From positions 248,001-312,000 of the forward strand of contig JALHMQ010000005.1 of assembly GCA_022843955.1 (NCBI GenBank): DNA of 64,000 bases, written 5' to 3'. Position numbers and translations under genes: made by a program. The notes under the pieces were generated by a model. That model searched no databases. It was given only the letters and a program-made list of their open reading frames with translations, and was not told the DNA's origin. Below are positions 8,244 through 17,165 of the stretch, piece by piece (the first letter of the stretch is position 1; each line of letters starts with the position of its first letter). Source of the DNA: Burkholderiaceae bacterium (GTDB lineage: Bacteria > Pseudomonadota > Gammaproteobacteria > Burkholderiales > Burkholderiaceae_F).

Positions 8244-9306
8244 GTAAATCAATGTCGATCGCGCCGGCGATGATCTAAAGCAGGCGCGTCAGCGGCTCAC
8301 CCAGGCGCGCGAGCAGTTCGCAAGCAGGAGGCAGAACTTCTGCACACGCGCGGTCACGGCCGATCAGGGCGCGATGTCGCAAGCCGAGATCGACGCCATT
8401 CTGGCGGCCGAGACCCTTGACGAACTCATCCAACTGTCCCAGCTAGGCGAGCGGCTACGCCACGACCTCGCCCAAGAGAAGGCAGAGCTGGAAGGCCTTA
8501 GAGCACTCGCGGAGACAGTAGAAGCGCACAGCATTGAAACGCTGACGCGACTTGTCGACAGCTGCCGGGATAACTTGGCGACGCTTGAGTCGGTGATGGC
8601 ACGCAATGCGAACGCGCGGTTTTTCTTGCATGCGAAGGTCATTGGCGACGAAGACATCAAGAAGCTGATGCTAGAGCTTCGTGACGGCATCGAAAGGCGC
8701 AAGCGCGACGCGCAGGACAGGACACAACTTGGCCGGCGGCGGCGCGAGGACGACAGCATCAAGTCAGACATCCGACACGCGCTGATCGATAGAGTCTTCC
8801 TGGAGCCAGAAGTCGAGTTCCGCCACGTTGGAATCTGGGACGGCGCGCGAAGGCCGCTGTCGCCAGCTCTTTCCGAGGGTCAGAAGGCGGCGCTGCAGAT
8901 GATGTGGTTGATCAAGGAGTCCGAGTACCACTTGGAGTGCGAGATTCGGCGCCACCTTGGCGCCGGGTCAAAGAAGGCGATGCGCAATCGCGAGCAGCGT
9001 CTCCTGCTTTTCGACGGTCTATTTAGCAATCTGAGTGACCGCGGGCTGATCAACGAAGCGTTCAAGGGGCTCGGGGATGCGGGAAGCAACCTGCAACTCA
9101 TCGGACTGATCCATAACCCCGAGTACAAGAACAACTTCCGAATCTTCCCCACGTACATCGTGGGGCGGCGAGCGGGATGGAGCCGTGCAGCAGGTCAGAG
9201 CAGCTTCGTCGCGTTCGACGATCGCCGGGCCGATGGTTCGATGGGAACGGCGCACTTCATCGTCAAACAACCCGCTGAGCCGGCCCATGCCGCAACCGGC
9301 CGGTGA
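8244..9306 (+). pseudogene. C-terminal part of an SMC-like ATPase (JetC-type), N-terminus missing
   Basis: The frame opens after a TAA at 8241-8243 with no good start; the first ATG is at 8374. From 8244 it encodes a heptad-rich coiled coil (KQARQRLTQAREQF, QLGERLRHDLAQEKAEL). After that come an ABC-type signature-like LSPALSEGQKAALQ and a Walker-B-like LLLFDGLFSNLSD. The N-terminal Walker A half that every SMC/RecN/JetC ATPase needs is absent, so the gene is truncated. The Walker-B region reads D-G where most ABC ATPases have D-E. It overlaps by 20 bases a gene for a JetD-like protein, the normal Wadjet neighbour, so it is most likely the tail of JetC of a Wadjet-type anti-plasmid system. 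JetA and JetB are not present upstream. Confidence 0.62.
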
Positions 9307-10390
9307 GACTGCACAACGTCTGCTTGGATGGTTGCTGCGCCGCACAGCCAAGTCGTCGGAGCGCCAAACCCAGGCTAACGGGCTCGTCGAGCGCGCCGCG
9401 ACCGCGCTGACGATGGATCTGCTTGATGCGCGGGAGGCCTTTCGGCTCCTACGTGCACGCGGCGATGTCTCGTATCGGCCGGACATCGCCGGGCTGCCGT
9501 ATACCGGATTCGTTGTGGTCGAGTCGCGCGCACCTGAGGATCCGCAGTCATTGCAGCGGTGGCGCACAGCGTTGGCTGAGTCAGGTGTGCGGGTTGACCT
9601 GGTCGCTGCGCTGTTGCCTGCCCATGCTCTCTTCGACGACATTGCTATAGACGATCTCCGCTGCATCGCCAGAGGTCTGGAAGCAGTCGCAGCCTTGAGA
9701 CCGCGCGGAGGATTCGGGTTTGAGCTCAGCGCACGGCATCTGATTGGGTCGTCCAAAGTTCTTGATGCGCTGCCCGAGTCGGCGCGTCGGGCGCTTGGTG
9801 TTGGCGGATTGCCGCCTGTCCCTAAGTACATCGTGGTCGCTGCGCCGAGGCACCCGACGTCTGTCCTTCTGATCGAGAACAGCACGTGCTTCGAGGCGGC
9901 GGTTCGCGCTGGCCTGCACGACGAGATTGGACTGGTTGCTGCCCATGGCTATGGATTGAACCATCATGCAGACAGCTCAAGCGGAAGAGCACTAGCGGTC
10001 ATCGTTTCGACTGGCGATGTCGCGATGCTCACGCGAGCCGGCACGCCGCCCGAGTGGGCAGTACTGATTGGCAACCCGAAGGTGAGGTTCTGGGGAGATC
10101 TAGACCGGGAGGGTCTACGTATTGCGGCGGCCTTGCGGGCAAAGCTACCGCGTCTGTCGCTGAGTGCCCTATATCGCCCGATGCTCGAGTTGGTCAGATG
10201 CCCCGAAAGCTCCCATCCCTATGTAAGGATCTGCGGAAAGGACGGCCAGTTGCCTTGGCGACATACGGGGCATGGCGATTTAGACCAGATCGCAACCTTC
10301 TGCGACGCAAGGGCGGTCGATCAAGAATGCGTGGCGCTTGAAGAACATCGTCACTTGGCGTCGTGTGCACTTGAAGTCGCGGATCTGTGA
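9287..10390 (+). CDS. JetD-like protein (DUF2220, Toprim-type nuclease subunit of Wadjet)
   Basis: 367-residue protein if started at the ATG at 9287. The longer frame to 9185 overlaps the ATPase gene more deeply and looks like shadow. The C-terminal half is Toprim-like: LLIENSTCFEAAVRAG supplies the glutamate and WGDLDREGLRIAAAL the D-x-D, as in topoisomerase-VI-type and JetD nuclease domains. It ends with an AVDQECVALEE helix typical of this family. JetD cuts plasmid DNA after the SMC complex JetABC extrudes it. Here JetC is broken and JetAB are missing, so this subunit is an orphan and probably inactive as a defence system. Confidence 0.75.
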   Translation: MPQPAGETAQRLLGWLLRRTAKSSERQTQANGLVERAATALTMDLLDAREAFRLLRARGDVSYRPDIAGLPYTGFVVVESRAPEDPQSLQRWRTALAESGVRVDLVAALLPAHALFDDIAIDDLRCIARGLEAVAALRPRGGFGFELSARHLIGSSKVLDALPESARRALGVGGLPPVPKYIVVAAPRHPTSVLLIENSTCFEAAVRAGLHDEIGLVAAHGYGLNHHADSSSGRALAVIVSTGDVAMLTRAGTPPEWAVLIGNPKVRFWGDLDREGLRIAAALRAKLPRLSLSALYRPMLELVRCPESSHPYVRICGKDGQLPWRHTGHGDLDQIATFCDARAVDQECVALEEHRHLASCALEVADL

Positions 10391-10517
10391 CGAGTCGAGC
10401 GTGAGCTACCGCGCTTTCGCCTGTAGCGAGCCGTTTGCGTGTAGTGAACCCCTCGGCCTGGACCGGATAGGGGCATCGACTGATACGCTGGCTGGGCCTT
10501 CAAGAGGGAGAAGGTCC

Positions 10518-10832
10518 ATGTCACCACGCGGTCCCTACCGGCGGCATACGTCGCAGTTCAAGCTGCAGTTGTGCCAGCAGATCCGATCCGGCGCGATTGG
10601 CAGGCGCGAGGCCCAGAAGAAGTACAGCCTGTCAGCGAACCTCGTTCAGCTTTGGCTGACGCAGTACGACCGAGGCGAGCTCGACGGAGAGGAGGTTGAG
10701 GCATCCGTTCTGGCCAACTACGAAGCCAAGATCGCCGCGCTGGAGCGCAAGGCCGGGCAACTCACCATGGAGCTCGACCTCCTGAAAAGACGCCGCTGTG
10801 AAGCGTCAAGAGGTTGTTCCTTGACCAAGTGA
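10518..10832 (+). pseudogene. IS3-type transposase OrfA (HTH), element truncated
   Basis: Helix-turn-helix OrfA-like protein of about 100 residues starting MSPRGPYRRHTSQFK, with a leucine-zipper end (ALERKAGQLTMELDLLK) as in IS3-family first frames. AGAAGG lies just before the ATG. The reading frame crosses into the IS481 element at 10797, which replaces everything downstream, so the orfB transposase is missing. A plausible left end of the element lies near 10440, after the JetD stop. It cannot transpose by itself. Confidence 0.7.
10797..10820 (+). repeat. IS481 terminal inverted repeat, left
   Basis: 24-bp terminal repeat starting TGTGAAG and ending GGTTGTTCC. It pairs with 11662-11685 in inverted orientation, differing only at central positions. 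Confidence 0.78.
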
Positions 10833-11598
10833 GTCGGGACATGGGGGCTGCGCCGCCGATGCCTTGGTGTGGGCGGTGCCAGTTGTAGTGGTGGATCCAG
10901 TCGTCCAGGGCCTGGGCGCGCTCATTGGAGTGCTGGTAGGTGAAGGCGTAAGCCCACTCGCGCAGCGCCGGCTGGATGAACAGCTCGGCCTTGCCATTGG
11001 TTTGCGGCCGGTACGCACGGGTGAAGCGCTGCTTCAGTCCGAGCTGCCGGCAGGCGTCACGGAAGTCTCTGCCACGGAAGGCCGAGCCGTTATCCGTGAG
11101 CACCGCCTTCAGCCGCACACCCATCGAGGCGAAGTAGGCATGGGCGTTGCGAAGGAACTGTGCGGCGCTGGTCATGCGCTCGTCCGGGTGCAGGTCGGTG
11201 AAGCCGATACGGGCGTGGTCGTCGATCGCGACGAACAGGAACTCCCAGCCTGCGCCCTCGACGCTGTCGCGCCGGTTACCGGTGACCCGGTGGCTGGGCC
11301 GCTCGATGCGTCCGAGCTTTTTGATGTCGATGTGCAGCAGGTCGCCGGGCGCCTGGTGCTCGTAGCGCTGCACCGCGCGGCTGGCTCCAGGTCCGCCAGC
11401 TTGCTCAGACCGGCCCGCGCCAGCACGCGGCTGACGCTGCTACACGAAACCCCCAAGCTGGCAGCAATACGCGCCTGTGTGAGCCGGCGGCGACGCAACT
11501 CGACCACGGCCAGAGCTTCCTGTCCACGATGTCCCTCACCCGTTCGATTCGACGGGCAAACGTCAATCGGGCATTCTTGTGCGTGTTCATTCGGCTGA
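10822..11598 (-). pseudogene. IS481-family transposase, deleted and frameshifted
   Basis: The start MNTHKNARLTFARRIERVRD (11598 downward) and the DDE core (LLHIDIKKLGRIERPSH, VLTDNGSAFRG, YRPQTNGKAELF) are those of IS481/IS3-like integrase-core transposases. After IVDR the frame jumps directly into the second helix-turn-helix (VELRRRRLTQARIAASLGVS, in another frame). About 50 residues of the first DNA-binding part are therefore missing. A second frame change separates that helix from the catalytic core near 11,370. The catalytic frame also runs through the left inverted repeat without its own stop. The gene is dead. Confidence 0.78.
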
Positions 11599-11661
11599 GC
11601 TCTTGGGTCGGTTGGAAGGCCTTGAGAACCTCGAGTCTCCCAAACTCAGTCCGAGTGAACA

Positions 11662-11685
11662 GGAACAACCCATTGGAACTTCACA
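11662..11685 (-). repeat. IS481 terminal inverted repeat, right
   Basis: Inverted partner of 10797-10820. It begins GGAACAACC and ends CTTCACA on the plus strand. It lies 3 bases from the end of cadR, so the insertion almost touches that gene. Confidence 0.78.
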
Positions 11686-11687
11686 GG

Positions 11688-12128
11688 CTAGTGCGCGCCG
11701 CGCACATGGCGCCTAGTCGTCGCCGCAGGCTTCGCCCCCGCGTTGTCGATACCCTGAAGGACGCCGCAGCCGCCGGCGGGCTGCGGCACAGGGCAGGCTG
11801 CCCGCAGCGCCCCAAGTTCTCTCTCCAGCGCCCGCAGCGCCTTGATCCGCTCGGCCACATGGCCGATGTGCTCGTCAAGCAGACGGTTGACCTCGCCGCA
11901 ATCGGCCAGGGGTTGGTCCCTGAAGCGTAGGAGCACCCGCACCTCGTCGAGCGTCATGTCCAGGCTGCGGCACTGCCGAATGAACGCCACCCGGTTCAGA
12001 TGCTGCGGGGTGTAGATGCGGTAGTTGCCTTCAGTTCGCGCGATGGCCGGTAGCAGGCCCTCCCGCTCATAGAACCGAATCGTCTCGATAGACGTTCCGC
12101 TGGCCTGCGCCAGTTCGCCGATGCGCAT
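11688..12128 (-). CDS. cadR: MerR-family regulator of Cd/Pb/Zn resistance (CadR/PbrR type)
   Basis: 146-residue MerR-family activator. The N-terminal winged helix reads MRIGELAQASGTSIETIRFYEREGL in the usual way, with the dimerisation helix following. Metal-binding cysteines are at DCGEVN (about residue 77) and in the C-terminal AACPVPQPAGGCG, the pattern of CadR/PbrR. The gene diverges from cadA with a MerR-type promoter between them, so it most likely activates cadA and represses or tunes itself. Its 3' end lies 3 bases from the IS481 element but appears complete. Confidence 0.9.
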   Translation of the reverse strand: MRIGELAQASGTSIETIRFYEREGLLPAIARTEGNYRIYTPQHLNRVAFIRQCRSLDMTLDEVRVLLRFRDQPLADCGEVNRLLDEHIGHVAERIKALRALERELGALRAACPVPQPAGGCGVLQGIDNAGAKPAATTRRHVRGAH

Positions 12129-12167
12129 GTGCGATTCCTTCGTGGCAGTGGCCGTTGACGACCCCGC

Positions 12168-12198
12168 TTGACTCTATACCCACTTCAGAGTTGTCAAT
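12168..12198 (+). promoter_or_regulatory. CadR-controlled cadA promoter and operator
   Basis: TTGACT at 12168-12173 is followed by a long 19-base spacer and GTCAAT at 12193-12198. The spacer holds the dyad ACTCT-N11-AGAGT (12171-12191). A stretched 19-20 base spacer with a central dyad is the hallmark of MerR-family promoters. The expected transcription start, about 7 bases after the -10, falls on the first ATG of cadA. Confidence 0.72.
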
Positions 12199-12204
12199 GG
12201 CGAC

Positions 12205-14466
12205 ATGCCCCGCGATTGGTCCCCCCATATGCATCCGAATTCGGCTGACAGTGCGCCAGCGTCCCACTGCGGTCCCTGCTGTGTCGCCGCGGAACAAGCG
12301 CCCGTCGCTTCCACGCCCCCACCGCTGGCTGCCGAGCGGCGCTTCCGCATCCCGGCGATGGACTGCGCCAGCGAAGAGTCCGAGATCCGTCGCGCGGTCG
12401 AAGGCATCCCTGGAGTCCTGGGGCTGCGCTTCCAACTGGGCGAGCGCAGCCTGCGCATCGCCGGCGAGCCGCACGCTGCGCTGGCAGCAGTGGAAGCCAT
12501 CCGGAGTTCCGGATTCGAGGTTCACCCCTGGCCCGACGCGGCAGAGTCGTCCAACGCCGGTGATGGATCGGATCACGACCCCGTTGCCGCCACCGGCTCC
12601 GGCTTGCCCCGCCTGCTCGCTGCACTCGCCCTTGCCACGGCAGCCGAGGGCCTGTCCTTCCTGGTCCCGGACGCAGCTTGGTCGAAGTGGATGGGCCTGG
12701 CAGTCGCTGCCGCTGCCATCGCATTGGCAGGATTCAGCACCTTCCGCAAGGGTCTGACTGCCCTGCGGCACGGCCGTCTGAACATCAACGCGCTGATGTC
12801 GGTGGCGGTCGCGGGCGCCGTCATGATCGGCAAGTGGCCCGAGGCGGCCATGGTCATGGCGCTTTATGCCATCGCCGAGCGGATCGAAGCCCGTGCCGTG
12901 GACCGCGCGCGCAGTGCGATCAGCGGCCTGCTCGCGCTCTCACCCGACACCGCTGAGCTGCGGCAGCCGGACGGCACCTGGCAGTCTGTGCCCGTCGGAA
13001 ACGTTTCCGTGGGCGCCACAGTGCGGGTCAAGCCGGGTGAGCGCGTGGCCATGGACGCCGTGGTCACCGAAGGCAACACCAGCGTGGACCAGGCGCCCGT
13101 CACCGGAGAGAGCCTGCCGGTGGAAAAGGGGCCCGGCGATGCGGTCTTCGCCGGCACCATCAACCAGACCGGCACCATCGAGTGCCGCGTCACCGCCGCG
13201 GCGTCGCAGTCGACACTGGCCCGCATCATCCATGCGGTCGAGCAGGCCCAGGGCAGCCGCGCTCCGACCCAACGCTTCGTCGACCGTTTCGCGGCCGTCT
13301 ACACGCCGGCAGTGTTCGTGCTGTCGCTGGCCGTCGCCATTGCCGGCCCCTGGCTGTTCGGCTGGACGGCGCTGGCTGCGGTCTACAAGGCGCTGGTGCT
13401 GCTGGTCATCGCCTGCCCCTGCGCCCTCGTGATCTCGACGCCGGTCACCGTCGTCAGCGGGCTGGCGTCGGCGGCCAGGCGCGGCATCCTGATCAAGGGC
13501 GGTGTCCACCTAGAGCAGGCACGCCTGCTCAACGCGATCGCGCTCGACAAGACCGGCACCCTCACCGAGGGCAAGCCGCGCCTCGTCGTGTGGGAGATGC
13601 TGACCACCAGCCTGCCCAGGTCGCAGGCCGAACACATCGCGGCCGCGCTGGCCACGCACTCGGACCATCCGGTGTCGCGCGCCATCGCCGCCGGGCTGAC
13701 GCCGAACAGCGTCGAGGCCCGCAACTTCTCTGCGCTGTCCGGCCGTGGCATCGAGGCCGACATCGGCGGCCAGCGCTATGTGCTGGGCAACCACCGCCTG
13801 ATCGCGGAGCGCGGCCAGTGCTCCGTCGAGATCGAGGCCGTGCTGCAACGCCACGAAGAGGCGGGCCGCACGGTGAGCCTGCTGGCCACTGCGTCCGGGG
13901 TGCTGGCACTCTTTGCGGTGGCCGACACGATCAAGCCCTCGTCGGCCGCCGCCATCGGCGAGCTGAAGGCCATGGGCATCACGCCGGTGATGCTGACCGG
14001 TGACAACCAGGCCACTGCCGAAGCCATCGGCCGCGAGGCCGGTCTGGCGGACATCCGCGGCAACCTGCTGCCCGGGGACAAGCTCGCCGCGATCCAGGCG
14101 ATGCAGAAGCAGTACGGCGCGACGGCGATGACCGGCGACGGCATCAACGACGCACCAGCGCTGGCGCAGGCCGACATTGGCGTGGCCATGGGGGCGGCCG
14201 GCACCGACATCGCGATGGAAGCCGCCGACGTGGTGGTGATGAACGACGACCTGCGGCGCATCGCCGAGACTGTGCGCCTGTCGCAGCGCACGCACGCGGT
14301 GCTGTGGCAGAACATCGCGCTGGCGCTGGGCATCAAGGCCGCGTTCCTCCTCCTGGCGCTGTTCGACAACGCCAGCATGTGGATGGCCGTGTTCGCCGAC
14401 ATGGGCGCCAGCCTGCTGGTGGTCTTCAACGGTTTGCGCCTGCTGCGCGTTCCCAAACGAAACTGA
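12205..14466 (+). CDS. cadA: heavy-metal P1B-type ATPase, Cd/Zn/Pb exporter
   Basis: 753-residue P-type ATPase. The N-terminus is cysteine and histidine containing (SHCGPCC), then a heavy-metal-associated domain with MDCASEESE in place of the GMTCxxC consensus. The transmembrane CPC motif is in IACPCALVISTPV, the phosphorylation site in ALDKTGTLTEG, and the hinge in [21 protein letters not shown] together with this N-terminus points to Cd(II)/Zn(II)/Pb(II) export from the cytoplasm. The first ATG lies where transcription should begin, so translation may be leaderless; ATG at 12229 is the alternative start. It is the first gene of a long plus-strand metal operon. Confidence 0.92.
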   Translation: MPRDWSPHMHPNSADSAPASHCGPCCVAAEQAPVASTPPPLAAERRFRIPAMDCASEESEIRRAVEGIPGVLGLRFQLGERSLRIAGEPHAALAAVEAIRSSGFEVHPWPDAAESSNAGDGSDHDPVAATGSGLPRLLAALALATAAEGLSFLVPDAAWSKWMGLAVAAAAIALAGFSTFRKGLTALRHGRLNINALMSVAVAGAVMIGKWPEAAMVMALYAIAERIEARAVDRARSAISGLLALSPDTAELRQPDGTWQSVPVGNVSVGATVRVKPGERVAMDAVVTEGNTSVDQAPVTGESLPVEKGPGDAVFAGTINQTGTIECRVTAAASQSTLARIIHAVEQAQGSRAPTQRFVDRFAAVYTPAVFVLSLAVAIAGPWLFGWTALAAVYKALVLLVIACPCALVISTPVTVVSGLASAARRGILIKGGVHLEQARLLNAIALDKTGTLTEGKPRLVVWEMLTTSLPRSQAEHIAAALATHSDHPVSRAIAAGLTPNSVEARNFSALSGRGIEADIGGQRYVLGNHRLIAERGQCSVEIEAVLQRHEEAGRTVSLLATASGVLALFAVADTIKPSSAAAIGELKAMGITPVMLTGDNQATAEAIGREAGLADIRGNLLPGDKLAAIQAMQKQYGATAMTGDGINDAPALAQADIGVAMGAAGTDIAMEAADVVVMNDDLRRIAETVRLSQRTHAVLWQNIALALGIKAAFLLLALFDNASMWMAVFADMGASLLVVFNGLRLLRVPKRN

Positions 14467-14473
14467 GGCAAAC

Positions 14474-15184
14474 ATGGATGCACAACCCCGACTGTTGCAG
14501 CCGACAACTCTGCTCGACTTCACGCACCCGGCCATCGAAGCGCTGGTTGTGGCGCGGGGCTGGCGGCGACTGCAGATGTATGAACGCATCGGCGCCGTCT
14601 ACGACTTCGTGCGTAACGAGATCGCCTTCGGCTACAACGCTGGCGACGAGTTGCCCGCATCGGCGGTGCTGGCCGACCGCATCGGCCAGTGCAACACCAA
14701 GAGCACGCTGCTGATGGCCTTGTTGCGCGCGGTGGGCATTGCCTGCCGCTTCCACGGTTTCACCATCGACAAGACCCTGCAGAAAGGTGCGATCACGGGG
14801 CTCGCCTATCTGCTGGCACCGCGACGCATCATCCACAGCTGGGTCGAAGTGGCCTTCGAGGACCGGTGGGTAAACCTGGAGGGCTTCATCCTTGACGCAC
14901 CCTACCTGGCGAGCCTGCAGCGGCGCTTCCCGGGGCGCCGGCGATTCTGCGGCTATGGCGCAGCCACCCCCGACCTGTCCGCGCCTGGCGTCGAATGGCG
15001 CGGGCTGGACACCTACATCCAGAAGGACGGGATTGCCGATGACTTCGGCGTCTTCGAAAGTCCGGACGAGTTCTTTGCGCGGCACGGATCGAACCTCTCC
15101 GGGCTCAAGCGCTGGCTGTACACGCAGATCATCCGGCATCGCATGAACGCTCAAGTCAGGCGCATTCGCGCCGAAACGTGGTGA
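14474..15184 (+). CDS. transglutaminase-like domain protein
   Basis: 236-residue protein with a transglutaminase/protease-like core: cysteine in RIGQCNTKSTLL, histidine in HSWVEVAF and an acidic residue in the following WVNLEG strand, matching the Cys-His-Asp/Glu order of this fold. There is no signal peptide. It begins 7 bases after cadA behind GAGG, so it is co-transcribed with the ATPase. Homologous genes occur beside cad/czc loci, but the substrate is not known to me. It may also be an acetyltransferase-like or peptidase member of the superfamily. Confidence 0.72.
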   Translation: MDAQPRLLQPTTLLDFTHPAIEALVVARGWRRLQMYERIGAVYDFVRNEIAFGYNAGDELPASAVLADRIGQCNTKSTLLMALLRAVGIACRFHGFTIDKTLQKGAITGLAYLLAPRRIIHSWVEVAFEDRWVNLEGFILDAPYLASLQRRFPGRRRFCGYGAATPDLSAPGVEWRGLDTYIQKDGIADDFGVFESPDEFFARHGSNLSGLKRWLYTQIIRHRMNAQVRRIRAETW

Positions 15185-15247
15185 TGCCACTCAGGGCGCT
15201 CAGCCCTGCGAACCCGTCTCAAACTCTGTAGCTGCTAACCTTGCTGC

Positions 15248-15610
15248 ATGCGCCGCTGGCTTGTGATCCTCATTCTCACGCTGTTGCCGCTCCAGTTCAG
15301 CTGGGCGGCCGTGGCGGTGTATTGCGGGCACGAAACCGGCGAGGCTGCCCAACACTTCGGCCATCACGAGCACCAGCACACCGACCATTCCAAGGCCAAC
15401 CAAGACGATGTGCCGACGGATCAAAACCTGCCGGCCGGATTCCACGTCGACTGCGGCCATTGCCACGGCACCTGTGCCAGCATGCCCGCTGCCGTAGGCG
15501 ACATGTCGCCGCTTGCGTTGGCCTCGCACCCGGTGACGCTTGTTGCCGGCATCGTGCGCACCCTCGCGCAAAGCCCGCCCGAACGCCCTCAGTGGCTGCC
15601 CCTCGCCTGA
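15248..15610 (+). CDS. czcI: small periplasmic CzcI-like metal-resistance protein
   Basis: 120-residue exported protein. An N-terminal signal peptide (RRWLVILILTLLPLQFSWA) is followed by a histidine-rich segment (HFGHHEHQHTDHS) and a Cys/His pair (CGHCHGTC). Size, position just before an outer-membrane efflux gene and His content match CzcI-type proteins, which modulate Czc efflux induction. It lies 63 bases after the transglutaminase gene. Metal binding is inferred from the residues. Confidence 0.7.
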   Translation: MRRWLVILILTLLPLQFSWAAVAVYCGHETGEAAQHFGHHEHQHTDHSKANQDDVPTDQNLPAGFHVDCGHCHGTCASMPAAVGDMSPLALASHPVTLVAGIVRTLAQSPPERPQWLPLA

Positions 15611-15769
15611 TCGGCGAGGCGGGTACCTTCTTCTGAAGCCCGTTGGCGCCTGCGCGCGGTGCCTGACACATTTGTGAGCGGCGCCGCACGAGGCCCTATG
15701 CGACCCTGAGTTTCTCAGTGTCGCCCTTTGCCGATCTCCCTTGGGTTGTTCTCAACACAGGAGCATCGG

Positions 15770-17095
15770 ATGCACCGAAGAAGAATTCTGGCTGCTGGGC
15801 GATCGCAGCACATCGCCCGCACCACCCTGCCGAACGTCGTTCGCTGGGCACTCACTGCAACGCTGATGGGCGTGGTGATCGGGGCGCGCGCGCAGACCCC
15901 TGCAGCACCCACCGACCCGACCCCGGCCACGCTGCGAGCGGCCTTCGAAGCCGCCTGGGCGCGGCAACCCGAAGCACAGGCACTGGCAGCACGGCGCGAC
16001 GCAGCGCGCGCGCAGCAGCAGGCGGCCCAGTCCCTGACGCCGGAGCCGATGGCCATGGAACTGTCCTCCAAGACAGATCGCCTGAATCGCAACCTCGGCA
16101 CGCGTGAGTACGAGGTCGGGGTGGCCGTCCCGTTGTGGCTGCCGGGTGAACGAGGTCGCAGCCAGGCCCTGGCCGACGCCGAGGGTCGCGCGATCGAGAG
16201 TCGCACGGCTGCCGCACGGCTGCGCGTGGCCGCAGTCGTGCGCGAAACGTGGTGGACGTGGCAGCGGGCCCGCGTGGAACTTGATGCCGCGCGCGGTCAG
16301 CTCGACAGCGTCCGCCGCATTTCCGCCGACGTCGGAAAGCGGCTGAAGGCCGGTGACCTCGCCCTTGCCGACCAGCACCAGGCCGCCGGCGCCGTGGCGG
16401 CGGCCGAGGCCGCGGTAGCTCAGGCGGAAGGCACCCTCATAGCCGCCTGGGCGCAGCTTCGTTCCCTCGTCCCCATGCCAGTCGCTGCCGCACCTAGCGA
16501 CGCGGCGGGCCCGGGTGCCGAACCCGAGCCGGCCACGGCGATTGCTCCCGCAGACAGCCTGGACACGCATGCCGAGCTGCTCTCGTTGAAGGATCGTATT
16601 GCCATCGCAGGCGGTGTTGCCGCGCTTGCAGCCACACAGTCACGCGTCAACCCGGAACTAACGATTGCTGCCGCTCGCGACCGGGGCGCCTACGGGGAGT
16701 CCTACCAACAGACCCTTACGTTTGGCGTGCGCGTTCCCTTTGGCGCGGGTCCTCGACAGGATGCTCGCGTGGCCGCAGCGCGCGCCGAAGCGGTGGAGCT
16801 AGAGGCGCAGATGGCGCTGGAACGTGCCCGCGTAGCAAGCGAAGTCGAAGCCGCTCACGCCCGTACCGATGCAGCGCGGACGCAGCTCGCCGCTGCCGAA
16901 CGCCGCGCCCAGCTGGCGCGCGAGTCGCGCGGCTTCTTCGACACGTCCTTCCGCTTGGGCGAGTCCGACCTGCCCACGCGCTTGCGCATCGAGACCGAGG
17001 CCGCCGACGCCGAGCGACAGGCCGTGCGCGCCCGCATCGAACTCGCCGCAGCGATCTCCGGATGGCGGCAGGCTCTGGGGCTGCTGCCGCAATGA
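15770..17095 (+). CDS. czcC: outer-membrane efflux protein, CzcC-like (TolC family)
   Basis: 441-residue outer-membrane factor. AGGAG stands 6 bases before the ATG at 15770, which is preferred over an in-frame ATG at 15728. A signal peptide ends near VVIGARAQ. The rest is two repeats of long alpha-helical coiled coil (AFEAAWARQPEAQALAARRD, then ARVASEVEAAHARTDAAR) with beta segments, typical of TolC/CzcC. It forms the outer channel for the downstream CzcB/CzcA-like pump. Confidence 0.86.
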   Translation: MHRRRILAAGRSQHIARTTLPNVVRWALTATLMGVVIGARAQTPAAPTDPTPATLRAAFEAAWARQPEAQALAARRDAARAQQQAAQSLTPEPMAMELSSKTDRLNRNLGTREYEVGVAVPLWLPGERGRSQALADAEGRAIESRTAAARLRVAAVVRETWWTWQRARVELDAARGQLDSVRRISADVGKRLKAGDLALADQHQAAGAVAAAEAAVAQAEGTLIAAWAQLRSLVPMPVAAAPSDAAGPGAEPEPATAIAPADSLDTHAELLSLKDRIAIAGGVAALAATQSRVNPELTIAAARDRGAYGESYQQTLTFGVRVPFGAGPRQDARVAAARAEAVELEAQMALERARVASEVEAAHARTDAARTQLAAAERRAQLARESRGFFDTSFRLGESDLPTRLRIETEAADAERQAVRARIELAAAISGWRQALGLLPQ

Positions 17096-17165
17096 GCGGA
17101 CGGGACACGCACCCAGAACACGCACCCACGAACATGCTTCGCGAACCCACTCAGGAAACCTTTCC

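Larger units (their letters stand above)
10797..11685 (-). mobile_element. IS481-family element, internally deleted, both inverted repeats present
   Basis: 889-bp element. The left end begins TGTGAAG at 10797 and includes GGTTGTTCC at 10812-10820. The right end is the inverted copy ending in CTTCACA at 11685. The two 24-bp repeats match at 19 positions. The transposase lies on the minus strand and is damaged. No target-site duplication is visible, because the left end lies inside an IS3-type orfA and the right end lies beside cadR, so flanking DNA was lost after insertion. Confidence 0.78.

Noticed and set aside
8244-9306. Zorya, Lamassu or RecN-type origin for the ATPase fragment
   Set aside because: The overlap with a JetD-like gene and the coiled coil plus LSEGQ layout fit Wadjet best, although I cannot exclude another SMC-like system.
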